Origin: Streptomyces sp. NBC_01707
GTDB lineage: Bacteria; Actinomycetota; Actinomycetes; Streptomycetales; Streptomycetaceae
NCBI RefSeq assembly: GCF_041438805.1
Contig: NZ_CP109190.1
Location: forward strand, 6,572,001-6,636,000
Direction of reading: 5' to 3'
DNA length: 64,000 nucleotides
Part shown: piece by piece, positions 25,623-35,392 of the stretch
How positions within the stretch are numbered: position 1 is the first letter of the stretch
Layout: each line of letters starts with the position of its first letter
The notes under the pieces: generated by a model
Seen by the model: the letters and a program-made list of their open reading frames with translations, nothing else
Databases searched by the model: none
Told to the model about the DNA's origin: nothing
Program-made: the position numbers and the translations under genes

Positions 25623-26768
25623 ATGGCCCGTCGCGCAGGAGCAGACTCGTACCCGGCCCGATTGCAGAAATCGGCGCACCGGGCGCGCATAGCGCTGCGC
25701 AAATCCGGCGTCGACTACTTCCGTGGCGACGGCTCCGACTGGATCGCCCTGGCCGGCCTGCTGCTGACCGTCCCGGCCATCACCTGCGGCACGCTGCTGA
25801 ACGCGGTGTGGTGCGCACCGGCAGCGCTCGTCCTGCCGATCGTCGCGGGCGGACTGCTGCTGCGACCGGCCAGCCTGCTCGGGCTGTACGGGACCGCCGC
25901 CGCAGCCCTGATCGTGGAGTCGATCGCGCTCGGCCCGTACTCGGAGGGTCCGGCCCGGGTGACCCCGGGCACCGTCCTGGTGGTCGCGGCGTGCGGATTC
26001 TTCGGACTGATCCTCGCCCAGTTCCGGGCCAGGGTCGGCGTCCCGTGGCGGCGCGGCGGCACCATGCTCTTCGACCTGCGCGAACGCATCCGTGTGCAGA
26101 GCGCCCTGCCGAGGCTGCCGCAGGGCTGGCACCGTGAGATGGCGCTGCGCCCGGCGGGCGGCCAGTCGTTCTCCGGCGACTTCGTCGTCGCGGCCCGCAC
26201 CAACGGCGGCCGCACCCTGGAAGTCGTACTCACCGATGTCTCCGGCAAGGGCATGGACGCGGGATCCCGCGCGCTCCTGCTGTCCGGCGCGTTCGGCGGC
26301 CTGCTCGGCTCGCTGCCGCCGCACGGCTTCCTGCCCGCGGCCAACGCCTATCTGCTGCGCCAGGACTGGGACGAGGGCTTCGCCACCTCCATCCATCTGG
26401 TGCTGGACCTGGACTCGGGCGACTACGAGCTCCTCTCCGCCGGCCACCCGCCGGCCCTGCAACTGCACGCGGGCAGCGGTCGGTGGGAGGAGAAGGCTGC
26501 GGAGGGCCCGCTCCTGGGGGTGTACGACGGGGCACAGTTCGACGCGGTGAAGGGCTCACTGGCCCCCGGCGATGTGCTGATGCTCTTCACGGACGGCCTG
26601 GTGGAGGCGTCCGACCGGGACATCGCGGAGGGCATCGACCGGCTGACCGGCGAGGCCGACCGCTATGTCGTCACCGGCTTCGACGGCGCGGCCTGGCATC
26701 TGATCGAGGCGTGCGCGAAGGACGTCAACGACGACCGGGCGCTGCTGCTGCTGTCCCGCCGGTCCTGA
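25623..26768 (+). CDS. Membrane-anchored SpoIIE/PP2C-type serine/threonine phosphatase
   Basis: 381 residues. The N-terminal half has about four transmembrane helices (about 40-145); a linker follows, then a SpoIIE domain from about 170 to the end. Metal-binding signatures are visible: SGDFV (first Asp), LTDVSGKGMDAG, SAGHPPALQL and LFTDGLVEA. In Streptomyces such phosphatases typically dephosphorylate anti-sigma factor antagonists in sigma-B-like stress networks; no partner gene lies nearby. The ATG is chosen over upstream in-frame codons because the family starts here and the -10 is adjacent. Confidence 0.9.
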   Translation: MARRAGADSYPARLQKSAHRARIALRKSGVDYFRGDGSDWIALAGLLLTVPAITCGTLLNAVWCAPAALVLPIVAGGLLLRPASLLGLYGTAAAALIVESIALGPYSEGPARVTPGTVLVVAACGFFGLILAQFRARVGVPWRRGGTMLFDLRERIRVQSALPRLPQGWHREMALRPAGGQSFSGDFVVAARTNGGRTLEVVLTDVSGKGMDAGSRALLLSGAFGGLLGSLPPHGFLPAANAYLLRQDWDEGFATSIHLVLDLDSGDYELLSAGHPPALQLHAGSGRWEEKAAEGPLLGVYDGAQFDAVKGSLAPGDVLMLFTDGLVEASDRDIAEGIDRLTGEADRYVVTGFDGAAWHLIEACAKDVNDDRALLLLSRRS

Positions 26769-26860
26769 AGCGTACGGAGCAGCCAGGGCCGGGCACTCGG
26801 TGCCCGGCCGTCGTGACGACGCGCGTCCACGCGGCCCTGTGCCCGACGACCGCCCGTCCG

Positions 26861-26866
26861 TAGAGT
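26861..26866 (+). promoter_or_regulatory. Candidate -10 box of the HD-domain gene, leaderless layout
   Basis: TAGAGT is followed by 6 nt and then the ATG at 26873, without a ribosome-binding site. Confidence 0.45.
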
Positions 26867-26872
26867 CGGCGC

Positions 26873-27379
26873 ATGCCCACGCCACGCACACCCCTGACCC
26901 TGGCCGAGGTCGAGGCCGCCGCCCGCAGCGCGCACGCCGGCCAGCAGGACAAGGCGGGACGCCCGTACGCCGAACACCTCGCCGCCGTCGCGGACGGTGT
27001 ACGGGCCAGGGGCGGCAGCGACGACCAGATCGCCGCCGCGTGGCTGCACGACGCGGTCGAGGACGACGCGCTGTCCGCCGATTGGCTGGCGGCCGCCGCG
27101 CTGCCGCAGCCGGTCAAGGACATGGTCCTCGCCGTCACCAAACGGGACGGCGAGGATGTGGCGGCGTACACCCGGCGCATCCTCGCCACCCCCGGCGCCC
27201 TGCTGATCAAGGAATCCGACCTAGCCCACAACGCCGACCCGACCCGCCTCGCGGTTCTGGACCCGGCGACGCGTACCCGGCTGACCGCGAAATATGCGCA
27301 GGTACGCGCGCTGCTCGGACTCGACGCCGGCGAATCGCCCATCGAACAGCCGGATCCGGCCAACACCACGAAGGGCTGA
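26873..27379 (+). CDS. HD-domain metal-dependent phosphohydrolase (SpoT/MESH1-like)
   Basis: 168 residues. The opening ARSAHAGQQDKAGRPYAEHL and the HD motif AWLHDAVEDD (about 60-69) are laid out as in the hydrolase half of RelA/SpoT and in small alarmone hydrolases; KESDLAHNADPTRL supplies the downstream metal-binding Asp and Asn. A role in hydrolysing (p)ppGpp or a related nucleotide is inferred and not certain, as the family is broad. Its stop lies 5 nt from the stop of the convergent acyltransferase. Confidence 0.75.
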   Translation: MPTPRTPLTLAEVEAAARSAHAGQQDKAGRPYAEHLAAVADGVRARGGSDDQIAAAWLHDAVEDDALSADWLAAAALPQPVKDMVLAVTKRDGEDVAAYTRRILATPGALLIKESDLAHNADPTRLAVLDPATRTRLTAKYAQVRALLGLDAGESPIEQPDPANTTKG

Positions 27380-27384
27380 TCCAC

Positions 27385-28539
27385 TCAGAGCTTGGCGGCG
27401 TCCCGCCGGAACGCCCAGTCCATGTCCGGCTCGGTCACGCAGCGCAGCACCCGTCGCACCGGCGGGGTGCACAGCAGCGTCACCGCGGCGGCCGCGAACA
27501 GCGAGACGACGACCAGCCCGCCCGGCGAGGCCAGCCACTCGTACCGGTCGAACAACCCGACGTAGCCGGCGCCCTTGACCAGGAAACCGTGCAGCAGATA
27601 GCCGCAGATCGTCCCGGCGCCCAGAACGGTGAACCACATGTGCCGACGCGGCACCCATGCCAGGAACCCGATGGTGAGCAGCAGCGCGCAACCGAACATC
27701 ATCAGGGTCATCACCGCACCCGACCACCACGGGGCGCCCATCTCCGGGGCGCTGTTGCTGCGGTAGAACCAGCCCAGCTGCATCCGCGGCGCCGCCCAGT
27801 ACGCGAACAACGCGGCCCCGGCGAACAGCGGCAGCGCCAGCATCCGCACCTCACGCCGACGCATCAACTGGAAGTGCTCGGGCTTCAGTTGGAGTCCGAG
27901 CACGAAGTACGGCAGGAACTGCAGGACCCGCTGGAGGTCGAGGTCGTCACCGATCGTGGGGGAGAACGACGCGAGCACGGCAATGACGAGCGCGACCGGC
28001 AGCGGGTGGCGCAGCGCCTGCCAGACGGGCGTGGTGAGCCGCCAGATGAACAGCGCGGCCAGGAACCAGGTGAGGAACCACGGGTCGATCAGGCTGATCG
28101 GATGGTCCGGCGAGTCGTCCGCGTACCGCTTGAAGAGCGAGTAGGCCGTCTCGAAGACCACATAGGGCACGGCGACCCCGGTGACCAGGCGTTTCATCTT
28201 CTTGGCGCTCATGTCGAACGAGCGTGAGAAATAACCGGAGATGATGATGAAGGCCGGCATGTGAAACGTGTACGCAACCATGTACAGCGCCCGGGCGGTC
28301 CGGCTCCCGTCCATCACCGGCACCCACGCGTGCGCCACCGCGACCAGCACGATCGCCAGATATTTGGCGTTGTCGAAGTAGGCGTCACGCCGCTTCGTCG
28401 GCGCGGCCGCCGAAGGCCGGTTCGCCACCGGTACGGGGGGAGCCGCGGTGAGGGTCGTGCCGCCCTGGCGTCTGGGCTCCGACTCCCGGGTCGCTGGGGG
28501 GAGCGGGGCCCTCTGAAATGTGTTCGGAGCGTGGAACAT
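27385..28539 (-). CDS. Membrane acyltransferase (acyltransferase 3 family)
   Basis: 384 residues with about 10 transmembrane helices after a 50-residue cytoplasmic proline-rich head. The first helix region AYFDNAKYLAIVLVAVAHAW and HMPAFIIISGYFSRSF carry the conserved histidine and the GYF motif of fucose 4-O-acetylase/OafA-like enzymes. They transfer acyl groups across the membrane to surface sugars or antibiotics. ATG at 28539 has AGGTG at 7 nt. Upstream 28540-28760 is relatively AT-rich and likely holds the promoter. No polysaccharide genes are adjacent, so the acceptor is unknown. Confidence 0.85.
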   Translation of the reverse strand: MFHAPNTFQRAPLPPATRESEPRRQGGTTLTAAPPVPVANRPSAAAPTKRRDAYFDNAKYLAIVLVAVAHAWVPVMDGSRTARALYMVAYTFHMPAFIIISGYFSRSFDMSAKKMKRLVTGVAVPYVVFETAYSLFKRYADDSPDHPISLIDPWFLTWFLAALFIWRLTTPVWQALRHPLPVALVIAVLASFSPTIGDDLDLQRVLQFLPYFVLGLQLKPEHFQLMRRREVRMLALPLFAGAALFAYWAAPRMQLGWFYRSNSAPEMGAPWWSGAVMTLMMFGCALLLTIGFLAWVPRRHMWFTVLGAGTICGYLLHGFLVKGAGYVGLFDRYEWLASPGGLVVVSLFAAAAVTLLCTPPVRRVLRCVTEPDMDWAFRRDAAKL

Positions 28540-29020
28540 CTAAAGCACCTTAGACGCCTCGATTGGAATTCGTAAAACCGTCCACAGATATTGCGTGTTC
28601 CCGTCCAATCGAAAGTGAAACTACCGAAAACCGCCCCCTATGGCCCGATTGATCCTCCTTAAATGGGGCATATCGCCAGGCGGTTGGATGGAGTGAATTT
28701 CATCGCACCGGAGGTCGTGGAAACGCGTGTGAACGACCTGTGTGGATATGGAAACGATCACGGTCCCGGGCTTTTTCGACCGACGTCCGCGGATGTCCCC
28801 GTGCTGCCGGCCGTCTCCCCGGCGTAGCCCCGGACGGGCGGGGCGGCGGCCCTGTCCGCCCCCGCGCACGCGGGGCGTGAGGATGGCGCGATCCCGACAG
28901 TTCCATTCGTCACCTGGCAGCAACCACAGGGGAGTTGGTGGCACGATGGACGCAGCGGAGGAGTGCCCGTGCGCACGCTTCCGGGCCGGCAAGGCGGACC
29001 GACCAAGGGTGTGATCAGTC
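28540..29020. other. Intergenic region, AT-richer promoter stretch then GC-rich spacer
   Basis: 480 nt with no supportable gene. The first ~220 nt are clearly AT-richer than the rest and probably serve the acyltransferase promoter. The remainder has short open frames with no family resemblance. Confidence 0.4.
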
Positions 29021-29215
29021 GTGGCCATTTCACTGTCTGTGGTGCTTCTGTTGGCGATCATCCTGGTGGTGCTGATCCGAGGCGGCTCCATCAAGGCCGG
29101 ACCCGCGATCGTCGCGGTGCTCTTCGGCTTCTTCCTGGCATCGACCGGCATGGCGCCGTCGATCAACAGGTTCATGAACTCGATAGCGGAGACCATCAAC
29201 CACATCAGCTTCTGA
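29021..29215 (+). CDS. Small membrane protein, unknown
   Basis: 64 residues, GTG start. Two hydrophobic segments (about 3-19 and 28-44) are separated by the short basic loop RGGSIKAG, and a C-terminal amphipathic tail ends in NSIAETINHISF. The start is not firm: AAGGG lies 12 nt upstream. Small conserved proteins of this kind occur near tRNA genes in Streptomyces, but I recognise no function. It is followed by a long hairpin terminator and then tRNA-Gly on the opposite strand. Confidence 0.65.
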   Translation: MAISLSVVLLLAIILVVLIRGGSIKAGPAIVAVLFGFFLASTGMAPSINRFMNSIAETINHISF

Positions 29216-29249
29216 TCCGCGCCGCAGAAGGCGGACGCGGAACGCAGAA

Positions 29250-29284
29250 GGCCCGGTCCGACGAACAATTCGCCGAACCGGGCC
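29250..29284. terminator. Terminator hairpin between the small membrane gene and tRNA-Gly
   Basis: 8-bp outer arms (29250-29257, 29277-29284) continue, after one mismatch, into a 7-bp inner stem with a CAA loop. It can serve both the plus-strand gene and the minus-strand tRNA. Confidence 0.75.
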
Positions 29285-29290
29285 CACGCA

Positions 29291-29364
29291 TGGAGCGGGC
29301 GACGGGAATCGAACCCGCGTAGCTAGTTTGGAAGACTAGGGCTCTACCATTGAGCTACGCCCGC
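29291..29364 (-). tRNA. tRNA-Gly (anticodon TCC)
   Basis: On the minus strand the 74-nt sequence begins GCGGGCGTAGCTCAATGG and ends with GCCCGCTCCA. The acceptor stem GCGGGCG/CGCCCGC pairs fully, the T-loop GGTTCGATTCC is standard, and the anticodon loop CTTCCAA gives TCC. The CCA end is encoded. Confidence 0.97.
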
Positions 29365-29522
29365 ATGCGCCGCACTCCTCGGACCGCGGCACGAGGAGCA
29401 TCGTAGCGGGTCGCGGACGTTGTCCGCACACCTCATCGCGGCACCGGGTGCCGCAATCCACGCCGCCCCCGTAAAGCGGTCTGTGCACTGCCGGTCTGCA
29501 TGTACCCTACGTGTCGCACCGA

Positions 29523-29599
29523 CGGGGTGTGGCGCAGCTTGGTAGCGCGTCCGCTTTGGGAGCGGAAGGTCGTCGGTTCGAATCCGGCCACCCCGACCA
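29523..29599 (+). tRNA. tRNA-Pro (anticodon TGG)
   Basis: 77 nt from CGGGGTGTGGCGCAGCTTGG to CCCCGACCA. The acceptor stem CGGGGTG pairs with CACCCCG, the T-loop GGTTCGAATCC is standard, and the anticodon loop TTTGGGA gives TGG. The CCA end is encoded. It diverges from tRNA-Gly and lies 150 nt upstream of tig. Confidence 0.97.
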
Positions 29600-29749
29600 C
29601 AGGCAAGATCGCATTGTGGGAGTCATCCCCCTTGCCGTTACTATGCAAATTGCGTGCCCGTGTGTCTGATGTACCGGGCTCGATCCGCGGAGCCGCTGTC
29701 CGGTGGCCGAGCAGAACCCCAAGAAGTCAGCCACCAAGGAGACCGAACC

Positions 29750-31138
29750 GTGAAGAGCGCCGTGGAGACCCTGAACCCGACTCGGGTTCGGCTCAGCATC
29801 GAGGTGCCCTTCGAGGAGCTCAAGGACAGCCTCGACGCGGCGTACAAGAAGATCAACCAGCAGGTCACGGTGAAGGGCTTCCGTAAGGGCAAGATCCCCA
29901 ACCGCGTCATCGACCAGCGGTTCGGCCGTGGTGCTGTGCTGGAGGAGGCCGTCAACGACGCCCTCCCGAAGTTCTACACCGAGGCTGTCAACGAGGGTGA
30001 GCTCAACGTTCTGGGCCAGCCCGAGGTCGACATCACCGAGCTGAAGGACGGCGAGCTGCTGGCCTTCACCGCCGAGGTCGACGTGCGCCCCGCGATCGAG
30101 ATCCCGGACTACTCCGGCATCGAGGTCACCGTGGACGCCCTCGAGGTCAGCGACGAGGACGTCGAGAAGGCCGTGGAGCAGCTCCGTGGCCGCTTCGCCT
30201 CCACCAACCCGGTCGAGCGCGCCGCCGCGGACGGCGACGTCGTGACGATCGACCTGCAGGCCAAGGTCGACGGCGAGGTCCTGGAGGACGGCGTGGCCGA
30301 GGGTGTCTCGTACACCATCGGTTCCGGCGAGCTCCTCGACGGCATCGACGCGGCCGTCACCGGCCTGGAGGCGGGTGGCGAGGCCACCTTCACCTCCGAG
30401 CTGAAGGGTGGCTCGGCCGAGGGCAAGGAGGCCGAGGTCACCGTCAAGGTCACCGCCGTCGCCGCCCGTGAGCTCCCCGAGCTGGACGACGAGTTCGCCC
30501 AGATGGCGAGCGAGTTCGACACCCTCGAAGAGCTGAAGGCGGACAGCCGCAAGCGCCTCGAGAACACCAAGCAGTACGACCAGGCCACCCAGGCCCAGGA
30601 GCGCGTCCTCGACGAGCTGCTGAAGCTGGCCGAGGTCCCGATCCCCGAGAAGCTGCTCGCGGACGAGGTGCAGACCCGCAAGCACAACCTCGAGCACCAC
30701 CAGCTCGGCCAGATGGGTCTGACCCTCGAGAAGTACCTGGAGATCCAGGGCAAGACCCTCGAGGAGTTCGAGACCGAGACCTCCGAGCAGGCGGTCAAGG
30801 GCATCAAGACCCAGTTCATCCTGGACGAGCTCGTCAACAAGGAGAAGCTGAACGTCAACCAGGAGGAGCTCACCGAGCACCTCATGCGGCGCGCTGCTTC
30901 CTCCGGCATGAGCCCCGACCAGTTCGCCCAGGCCGTCGTCGAGGGTGGCCAGGTGCCGATGCTCGTCGGCGAGGTCGCCCGCGGCAAGGCGCTCGCCGTG
31001 GTCGTCGAGGCCGCCAAGGTCGTCGACACCAACGGTGAGCTCGTCGAGCTCGAGGACGACGAGGAAGAGGCCATCGAGACGGTCGAGGCCGCCGAGGGTC
31101 ACACCGAGGCCGCCGACGAGGAGAAGACCGAGGCCTGA
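29750..31138 (+). CDS. tig: Trigger factor (ribosome-associated chaperone and prolyl isomerase)
   Basis: 462 residues. The N-terminal ribosome-binding domain has the signature [14 protein letters not shown] (GFRxGxxP, about 43-52). A FKBP-like isomerase domain follows (about 155-245, [15 protein letters not shown]), then the long helical chaperone arms. The C-terminal ~30 residues are strongly acidic ([16 protein letters not shown]), common in actinobacterial Tig. GTG at 29750 is preceded by AAGGAG at 8 nt; longer frames are excluded by this. Placement just upstream of clpP1P2-clpX is the usual link between nascent-chain folding and proteolysis. Confidence 0.97.
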   Translation: MKSAVETLNPTRVRLSIEVPFEELKDSLDAAYKKINQQVTVKGFRKGKIPNRVIDQRFGRGAVLEEAVNDALPKFYTEAVNEGELNVLGQPEVDITELKDGELLAFTAEVDVRPAIEIPDYSGIEVTVDALEVSDEDVEKAVEQLRGRFASTNPVERAAADGDVVTIDLQAKVDGEVLEDGVAEGVSYTIGSGELLDGIDAAVTGLEAGGEATFTSELKGGSAEGKEAEVTVKVTAVAARELPELDDEFAQMASEFDTLEELKADSRKRLENTKQYDQATQAQERVLDELLKLAEVPIPEKLLADEVQTRKHNLEHHQLGQMGLTLEKYLEIQGKTLEEFETETSEQAVKGIKTQFILDELVNKEKLNVNQEELTEHLMRRAASSGMSPDQFAQAVVEGGQVPMLVGEVARGKALAVVVEAAKVVDTNGELVELEDDEEEAIETVEAAEGHTEAADEEKTEA

Positions 31139-31156
31139 GCCTCGCGCTGAACCCGT

Positions 31157-31195
31157 ACGACGGGCTCCGGACGCTCAGCGTCCGGAGCCCGTCGT
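31157..31195 (+). terminator. tig terminator
   Basis: Perfect 18-bp arms (31157-31174, 31178-31195) with a TCA loop, 18 nt after the stop codon. Confidence 0.9.
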
Positions 31196-31240
31196 CATAT
31201 CGGTGGCCAACCCCCACAACCCTTGTGCGCACTGCTCAGC

Positions 31241-31257
31241 TTGCGCTCCCAGCGAAC
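31241..31257. promoter_or_regulatory. ClgR-type activator box of clpP1P2
   Basis: Read on the minus strand it is GTTCGC-TGGGA-GCGCAA, matching the known ClgR consensus GTTCGC-N5-GCG. A candidate -10 hexamer TAGGGT sits at 31296-31301, which places the box centre near -59, a normal activator position. ClgR control of clpP1P2 is established in Streptomyces. Confidence 0.75.
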
Positions 31258-31390
31258 AGTTGCGGAAGCGGGATGGCGTTGTCCCACCTGCGCGTTAGGG
31301 TCCATGAATAGGAAGGGTGGGGGAGTCCCCGCCCGCCCGGTACGAAGACGCTGAGACGGCCGGAGCCGTCAGAGACGAGCAGGTGGATAC

Positions 31391-32008
31391 GTGACGAATC
31401 TGATGCCTTACGCCGCCGGAGAGCCGTCCCTCGGTGGTGGCCTCGGCGACCAGGTCTACAGCCGACTGCTCGGCGAGCGCATCATCTTCCTCGGTCAGCA
31501 GGTCGACGATGACATCGCCAACAAGATCACGGCGCAGCTGCTTCTCCTTGCCGCGGAGCCGGACAAGGACATCTACCTCTACATCAACAGCCCCGGTGGC
31601 TCGGTGACGGCCGGCATGGCGGTCTACGACACCATGCAGTACATCCCGAACGACGTGGTCACCATCGGTATGGGCATGGCGGCCTCGATGGGCCAGTTCC
31701 TGCTGACCGGTGGCACCGCGGGCAAGCGCTTCGCGCTCCCGAACACCGACATCCTCATGCACCAGGGTTCGGCCGGCATCGGTGGTACCGCGTCGGACAT
31801 CAAGATCCAGGCGCAGTACCTGCTCCGCACGAAGCAGCGGATGGCGGAGATCACCGCCCGCCACTCCGGTCAGACCGTGGAGACGATCATTCGCGACGGT
31901 GACCGTGACCGCTGGTACACCGCGGAGGAGGCCAAGGATTACGGCCTCATCGACGAGATCATCACGATCGCCTCGGGCGTTCCGGGCGGCGGCGGCACCG
32001 GGGCCTGA
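31391..32008 (+). CDS. clpP1: ATP-dependent Clp protease proteolytic subunit 1
   Basis: 205 residues. Catalytic triad S99 (GMAASMGQ), H124 (LMHQGSAG) and D173 (DRDRWY). Together with ClpP2 it forms the mixed ClpP1P2 tetradecamer of actinobacteria, fed by ClpX or ClpC. GTG at 31391 with AGGTGG upstream; there is a further ATG four codons on. Expression is probably driven by ClgR from the box about 135 nt upstream. clpP2 follows after 47 nt. Confidence 0.97.
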   Translation: MTNLMPYAAGEPSLGGGLGDQVYSRLLGERIIFLGQQVDDDIANKITAQLLLLAAEPDKDIYLYINSPGGSVTAGMAVYDTMQYIPNDVVTIGMGMAASMGQFLLTGGTAGKRFALPNTDILMHQGSAGIGGTASDIKIQAQYLLRTKQRMAEITARHSGQTVETIIRDGDRDRWYTAEEAKDYGLIDEIITIASGVPGGGGTGA

Positions 32009-32055
32009 GCCCTGTCCGTCCAGCCCGCAGCCCCAGCCCCCAGAACGCCACCAGG

Positions 32056-32739
32056 ATGGTGAACACCCACATGAACAACTTCCCCGGCGCCTCCGCGAGC
32101 GGTCTCTACACCGGCCCGCAGGTGGACAATCGCTACATCGTGCCGCGCTTCGTGGAGCGCACCTCGCAGGGTGTGCGTGAGTACGACCCGTACGCGAAGC
32201 TCTTCGAGGAGCGCGTGATCTTCCTCGGCGTCCAAATCGACGACGCCTCCGCCAACGACGTCATGGCGCAGCTGCTGTGCCTGGAGTCGATGGACCCGGA
32301 CCGCGACATCTCCATCTACATCAACAGCCCCGGCGGCTCGTTCACCGCGCTCACCGCGATCTACGACACGATGCAGTTCGTGAAGCCGGACATCCAGACG
32401 GTCTGCATGGGCCAGGCGGCCTCCGCCGCGGCCGTGCTGCTCGCCGCCGGTACGCCCGGCAAGCGCATGGCACTGCCCAACGCCCGTGTGCTGATCCACC
32501 AGCCGTCCTCGCAGACGGGCCGTGAGCAGCTCTCCGACCTGGAGATCGCGGCCAACGAGATCCTGCGGATGCGTACCCAGCTGGAGGAGATGCTGGCCAA
32601 GCACTCCACCACGCCGCTGGAGAAGATCCGCGACGACATCGAGCGCGACAAGATCCTGACCGCAGAGGACGCCCTCGCCTACGGGCTCGTCGACCAGATC
32701 GTCTCCACCCGCAAGAGCGCGGCCGGAGCGATGGCCTGA
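32056..32739 (+). CDS. clpP2: ATP-dependent Clp protease proteolytic subunit 2
   Basis: 227 residues as called. Catalytic triad S123 (MGQAASAAA), H148 (LIHQPSS) and D198 (ERDKIL). The longer N-terminus ([22 protein letters not shown]) is typical of ClpP2. The exact start is open: ATG at 32056 has AGG only 1 nt upstream, and ATG at 32071 (MNNFPG) fits the usual family start better. Forms the heteromeric protease with ClpP1 and is co-transcribed with it; a strong hairpin follows. Confidence 0.95.
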   Translation: MVNTHMNNFPGASASGLYTGPQVDNRYIVPRFVERTSQGVREYDPYAKLFEERVIFLGVQIDDASANDVMAQLLCLESMDPDRDISIYINSPGGSFTALTAIYDTMQFVKPDIQTVCMGQAASAAAVLLAAGTPGKRMALPNARVLIHQPSSQTGREQLSDLEIAANEILRMRTQLEEMLAKHSTTPLEKIRDDIERDKILTAEDALAYGLVDQIVSTRKSAAGAMA

Positions 32740-32751
32740 CGTCGGTCTTTA

Positions 32752-32805
32752 CCCCTTGGCACGGTCGGTTCACACGGTCGTGGCCGTGTGAACCGTGCCA
32801 AGGGG
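32752..32805 (+). terminator. Terminator after clpP1P2
   Basis: A long inverted repeat (arms about 32752-32777 and 32784-32805) with a 4-nt bulge and a 6-nt loop. It separates clpP2 from clpX, so clpX has its own promoter. Confidence 0.85.
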
Positions 32806-32896
32806 GGCCCGAACGGGGGGCCAGGCAAGGTACCGTCGGATAGAGGCACCAGGAGCCGCTGCACCAAGCTGCTCCCAGGCGAAGGGGAAGCACCTC

Positions 32897-34195
<1,299 letters not shown>

Positions 34196-34216
34196 CGGCA
34201 GCGATACGTACGTGAA

Positions 34217-34250
34217 GGGGCGCCCGGCCAGGTGACTGGCCGGGCGCCCC
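34217..34250 (+). terminator. Rho-independent terminator of clpX
   Basis: 14-bp perfect arms (34217-34230, 34237-34250), 6-nt loop and TTTT directly after. It can also serve the convergent gene. Confidence 0.93.
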
Positions 34251-34270
34251 TTTTCAGTGCCGGCGAAGTG

Positions 34271-35254
34271 CTACTTGACCTCGACGCGGACGTCGTTGCG
34301 GAGCTTGGCCGCGTTGTTGGCGGCGCTCTCCACCGACGTGCTCTTCCCGGTCATCATCGCGGCCATGTCCATGTCGAGGACCAAGGCGACGGTGCTGTGG
34401 TCGCCCCAGATGCAGATGGGCATGGACGTGGGCTTGGCCGATCCGCTCTCGCCCGAGATCTTGCTTTCCTGGCACTTCAGGATGCCGTTCTCGAACCCGG
34501 CCGGGGTGTAGGTCTTCGGGCTGCCCACCAGTTCGCCACTGGAGTCCTTGTCCTTGGCGGCTTCGGTCTTCATCTTGCCGAACATGGCGTCGACGACAGC
34601 GGCGGGATCCTCGATCTCGCCGTACACGCCGCTGAAGGACAGCATCTTCTGGGCGGCCGCGTCCCCGGACGTGTAACTGCCCGATGCGCTCTTGGGGTTG
34701 GCCACCCCGTACTGCTCGAAGTCCTTCAGGTCGTCGTCCGTCATCTTGTCATCGCTGCTGTTCGGCGCCTTCTTGTACGTGCCTCCGAGCACCGTCGCCG
34801 GCGTCGTCAGCTTGTACGTCTTGCCGTCGTCCGCGACCGATGTGCTGCCGCCCCCGCCCGACGTCAGGAAGTACGCCCCACCCGCGATGACCGCCAGCGC
34901 CACGACCACGACGCCGATGATCAGACCCGTCTTCTTCTTCGGCGGGGCCGGCGGCATCGGGACCTGGCCACCGTAGGGGGCCTGGCCGTACGGAGCCTGC
35001 GGCTGCTGGCCGTACGGGCCCGGTTGCTGGGCCTGCGGATAGCCGTAGCCCGGCTGGGGCTGCTGCGGAACACCCTGGGGGGCCTGCTGCGGGTATCCGT
35101 ACCCCGGCTGGCCGCCCTGCGGCGGCTGACCGCCGTACGGGCCCGGCTGCTGGCCGTACGGGCCGGGCTGACCCTGCGGCGGCTGGCTGCCGTACGGTCC
35201 GGGCTGGCCCTGCGGCGGCTGGCCCCCGTACGGGCCCGGCTGGTTGTGGCTCAT
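34271..35254 (-). CDS. Pro/Gly/Gln/Tyr-rich single-pass membrane protein
   Basis: 327 residues. Residues 1-105 are a low-complexity cytoplasmic tail of repeated PGPYG and QPPQG units. One transmembrane helix follows (about 110-132, [20 protein letters not shown]), preceded by KKK. The ~190-residue outside domain contains two cysteines (CQES and CIWG) and shows no recognised catalytic motif. ATG at 35254 with GGAGGGG. Proteins with this layout are common in Streptomyces, often next to conserved housekeeping genes; function unknown. It is divergent from valS and convergent with clpX. Confidence 0.8.
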   Translation of the reverse strand: MSHNQPGPYGGQPPQGQPGPYGSQPPQGQPGPYGQQPGPYGGQPPQGGQPGYGYPQQAPQGVPQQPQPGYGYPQAQQPGPYGQQPQAPYGQAPYGGQVPMPPAPPKKKTGLIIGVVVVALAVIAGGAYFLTSGGGGSTSVADDGKTYKLTTPATVLGGTYKKAPNSSDDKMTDDDLKDFEQYGVANPKSASGSYTSGDAAAQKMLSFSGVYGEIEDPAAVVDAMFGKMKTEAAKDKDSSGELVGSPKTYTPAGFENGILKCQESKISGESGSAKPTSMPICIWGDHSTVALVLDMDMAAMMTGKSTSVESAANNAAKLRNDVRVEVK

Positions 35255-35379
35255 CTGCGCTGTCCCCTCCAGAATGCTTATGCGTTCCGAACATCCTGTC
35301 GGAAGCCCCGCAGACATGGGGCGGCGGGAGCCACACCGTTACTGAACAAACCGGTTTCAGTGCACGACTGTGACGGCCC

Positions 35380-35385
35380 TAAACT
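35380..35385 (+). promoter_or_regulatory. Candidate -10 box of valS, leaderless layout
   Basis: TAAACT ends 7 nt before the GTG at 35393. The intervening GTCCCCC offers no ribosome-binding site and no T-box-like leader can fit. Confidence 0.5.
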
Positions 35386-35392
35386 GTCCCCC

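Noticed and set aside
28742..29014. 90-codon frame upstream of the small membrane protein gene
   Set aside because: Arg/Pro-rich, no ribosome site, no resemblance to known proteins; it overlaps the likely promoter of the next gene.
35255..35392. T-box leader upstream of valS
   Set aside because: Only 7 nt separate the candidate -10 box from the GTG, and no specifier or antiterminator structure fits.
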